64,000 nt of DNA. It comes from a candidate division CSSED10-310 bacterium (GTDB taxonomy: Bacteria; CSSED10-310). The stretch is taken from the NCBI GenBank assembly GCA_016931515.1, contig JAFGEQ010000002.1:114069-178068 (forward strand). The letters run 5' to 3'. The notes under the pieces are model-generated. The model worked only from the letters and a program-made list of their open reading frames with translations. It searched no databases and was not told the DNA's origin. This document shows positions 62,958 through 64,000 of this stretch, one piece after another (positions within the stretch are counted from its first letter, which is position 1; every line of letters starts with the position of its first letter). Both the position numbers and the translations under genes were made by a program.

Positions 62958-63893
62958 CTTGTTTCTCCTATACATCTCATAAGATAGGTGCTTCTCTAGA
63001 AGGTTATAAGATCGCGCAAGAGAAGCACTCAATTTTTTAGTAAGTTTCGCTGGAACCAATTCATTATTCTTTGTTAGTTTCCGAAACTCAAGGACCTCGG
63101 ACTCAAATTCTTTCAAGAATAAGGCAATCTCGGAGTTTCGATTTTGGTACTCGTCTCGTATCTCGATTGCTGTTCGTAAATCAGACAAAGCAGGCTTTAG
63201 TACATTGTAGATAACGGGCATAGATTTTGAGTTCTGGAAATCAAGTTCATTAGTAGCAGACTCGAAAAAATCGAGAGCTACCCTACTTCTACTGAACACA
63301 TCTTTCATCATTTCAGAAGTGACCTCGAGAGGATCACAGGCAACTAGTACACCCAGAAGTGGGACATACCCGTTATCACCAGTAACCCTTTGATGGAAAT
63401 CTTCTAACTCCAGATCAAGAGTTACAATATCCTTAACATCTGAGTAGTGATAGTCAGTAGCTCGATCAAGACGGCAATCAGGATCAAGTCCCAGAAAGAT
63501 CGAATCAGCTAGTCCTGTGAAAACCACGGCATGTCTTCCTGGCAAATCGTCTGGTCTCTTGAGGCTTGTGACAAAGGATTCTCCAGATAGTAAGGTTTCT
63601 GTTGCGAGTTCAATGTAATCAGCGATTGTTGATACTCTGGTGCTATGTAACTTCAAGGCATACTTACCGATTGTAAGATTCACAATTTCATCATCTTGAA
63701 CGAGCATGCCTGCCGTGAGTCGATTCTCTTCTGGATGAAGACGGAGCTGATAGGGAACTTGAGATGAACCGACAAGCTCTTTGGAGCTTGTTTCAACTCC
63801 TTGCGTTTTGAGAAGCATAGAAAAGCAATCCCAAGCACAGGAGTTGTTGTATTTCTGTTGTTTCCAGATATCAGCTCGATTTTTCAGTTTCAT
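62940..63893 (-). CDS. C39/papain-like cysteine peptidase, probable integron cassette gene
   Basis: The 317-residue protein opens with a C39-like peptidase signature: Gln13 and Cys19 in QQKYNNSCAWDC (six residues apart, as in papain-like enzymes), His121 in PGRHAVVFTGL and Asp137 in FLGLDPD. The C-terminal half (about 195-317) is helical without recognised motifs. There is no signal peptide, so it is cytosolic. It starts nine bases after an attC-like site and ends inside the start of another, so it is read as an integron gene cassette. No clear ribosome binding site is seen, as often in cassettes. Its base composition appears A/T-richer than neighbouring genes. Function is unknown; peptide processing or a toxin role are possibilities. 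Confidence 0.8.
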   Translation of the reverse strand: MKLKNRADIWKQQKYNNSCAWDCFSMLLKTQGVETSSKELVGSSQVPYQLRLHPEENRLTAGMLVQDDEIVNLTIGKYALKLHSTRVSTIADYIELATETLLSGESFVTSLKRPDDLPGRHAVVFTGLADSIFLGLDPDCRLDRATDYHYSDVKDIVTLDLELEDFHQRVTGDNGYVPLLGVLVACDPLEVTSEMMKDVFSRSRVALDFFESATNELDFQNSKSMPVIYNVLKPALSDLRTAIEIRDEYQNRNSEIALFLKEFESEVLEFRKLTKNNELVPAKLTKKLSASLARSYNLLEKHLSYEMYRRNKALTNA

Positions 63894-63901
63894 TTTTCTT
63901 A

Positions 63902-63997
63902 GCTCTAATCGCGGCGCTCACACACTTTGACTTGATGGGTGCAGGCGAAGCCTGGGAACAGCAAGTCGAACATGAGTGAAGCGCATTGTTCGGAGGC
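63902..63997 (-). other. Integron attC-like recombination site
   Basis: On the minus strand the left part CTCCGAACAATGCGCTTCAC pairs imperfectly with GTGTGTGAGCGCCGCGATTAGAG at the right, and a central AGGCTTCGCCT hairpin closes the structure. Its length, about 96 bases, is in the normal range for attC. The R'-like end is GATTAGAGC rather than the expected GTTRRRY, which suggests a mutated or atypical core. The cassette gene begins nine bases later. Confidence 0.68.
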
Positions 63998-64000
63998 GCG

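Noticed and set aside
1..64000. tRNA or rRNA genes
   Set aside because: No cloverleaf-like or rRNA-like sequences were noticed in any intergenic region on either strand; this was by eye, not by a tRNA scan.

Overview
The window looks like chromosomal DNA of a Gram-negative bacterium from a poorly characterised lineage. Supporting signs are bacterial TypA/BipA, TldD, ComEC/ComEA, GGDEF and HD-GYP proteins, sigma-54-type AAA+ regulators, a kinase fused to a TonB-like C-terminal domain, and many Sec-exported multidomain proteins. Three secreted proteins carry dockerin-type calcium repeats with the signature GDAQ, which suggests an uncultured candidate phylum, but I cannot name the phylum from sequence alone. 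The most surprising housekeeping content is a complete archaeal-type amidotransferase pair, GatD and GatE, in this bacterial setting. I saw no rRNA, tRNA or CRISPR array.

Layout. 1-3.3 kb: leftward tldD, FHA histidine kinase and AAA+ response regulator (cut by the left edge). 3.5-6.9 kb: gatD (+) and gatE (-), convergent. 7-12.3 kb: leftward secreted proteins, a DNase I-like enzyme with an EF-hand loop, and a Ser/Thr kinase with a TonB-like tail. 12.4-16 kb: surface-polysaccharide glycosyltransferases and an initiating sugar-phosphate transferase. 16-21.7 kb: TPR protein, secreted proteins (one with four DUF5666-like repeats) and a second AAA+ activator. 21.8-25.1 kb: overlapping GGDEF and HD-GYP genes, probably making and degrading cyclic di-GMP. 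25.1-28 kb: overlapping comEA and comEC for DNA uptake. 28-32 kb: a DPM-like glycosyltransferase, an M29-like protein and typA.

32-57 kb is dominated by secreted proteins: a subtilisin-like protease, two gingipain-like (C25) proteases, a papain-like protease and a large right-handed beta-helix protein. The subtilisin and both C25 proteases end in or near dockerin repeats, and the largest C25 protein also carries a cohesin-like domain after its dockerin. The papain-like protease, the beta-helix protein and a protein at 11 kb instead share another C-terminal domain of about 110 residues. These look like two alternative C-terminal modules for secreted proteins. A MobB-MobA fusion, an FGE-fold protein, an SGNH hydrolase, a radical SAM/SPASM enzyme and an ATP-grasp ligase are interspersed.

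57-64 kb becomes accessory: a small two-gene nucleotidyltransferase module, a threonine synthase-like enzyme, an M48 protease overlapping a truncated CMD/AhpD gene, a PPC/DUF296 protein, REP-like palindromes and a broken REP-associated transposase. The right end carries what I read as an integron gene cassette: a predicted C39/papain-like cysteine peptidase gene lies between an attC-like palindrome and a second, truncated attC, and the cassette ends are complementary as expected for attC recombination. Many starts are TTG or GTG with good ribosome binding sites, and several CDS starts given here were moved to the position with the best Shine-Dalgarno sequence.
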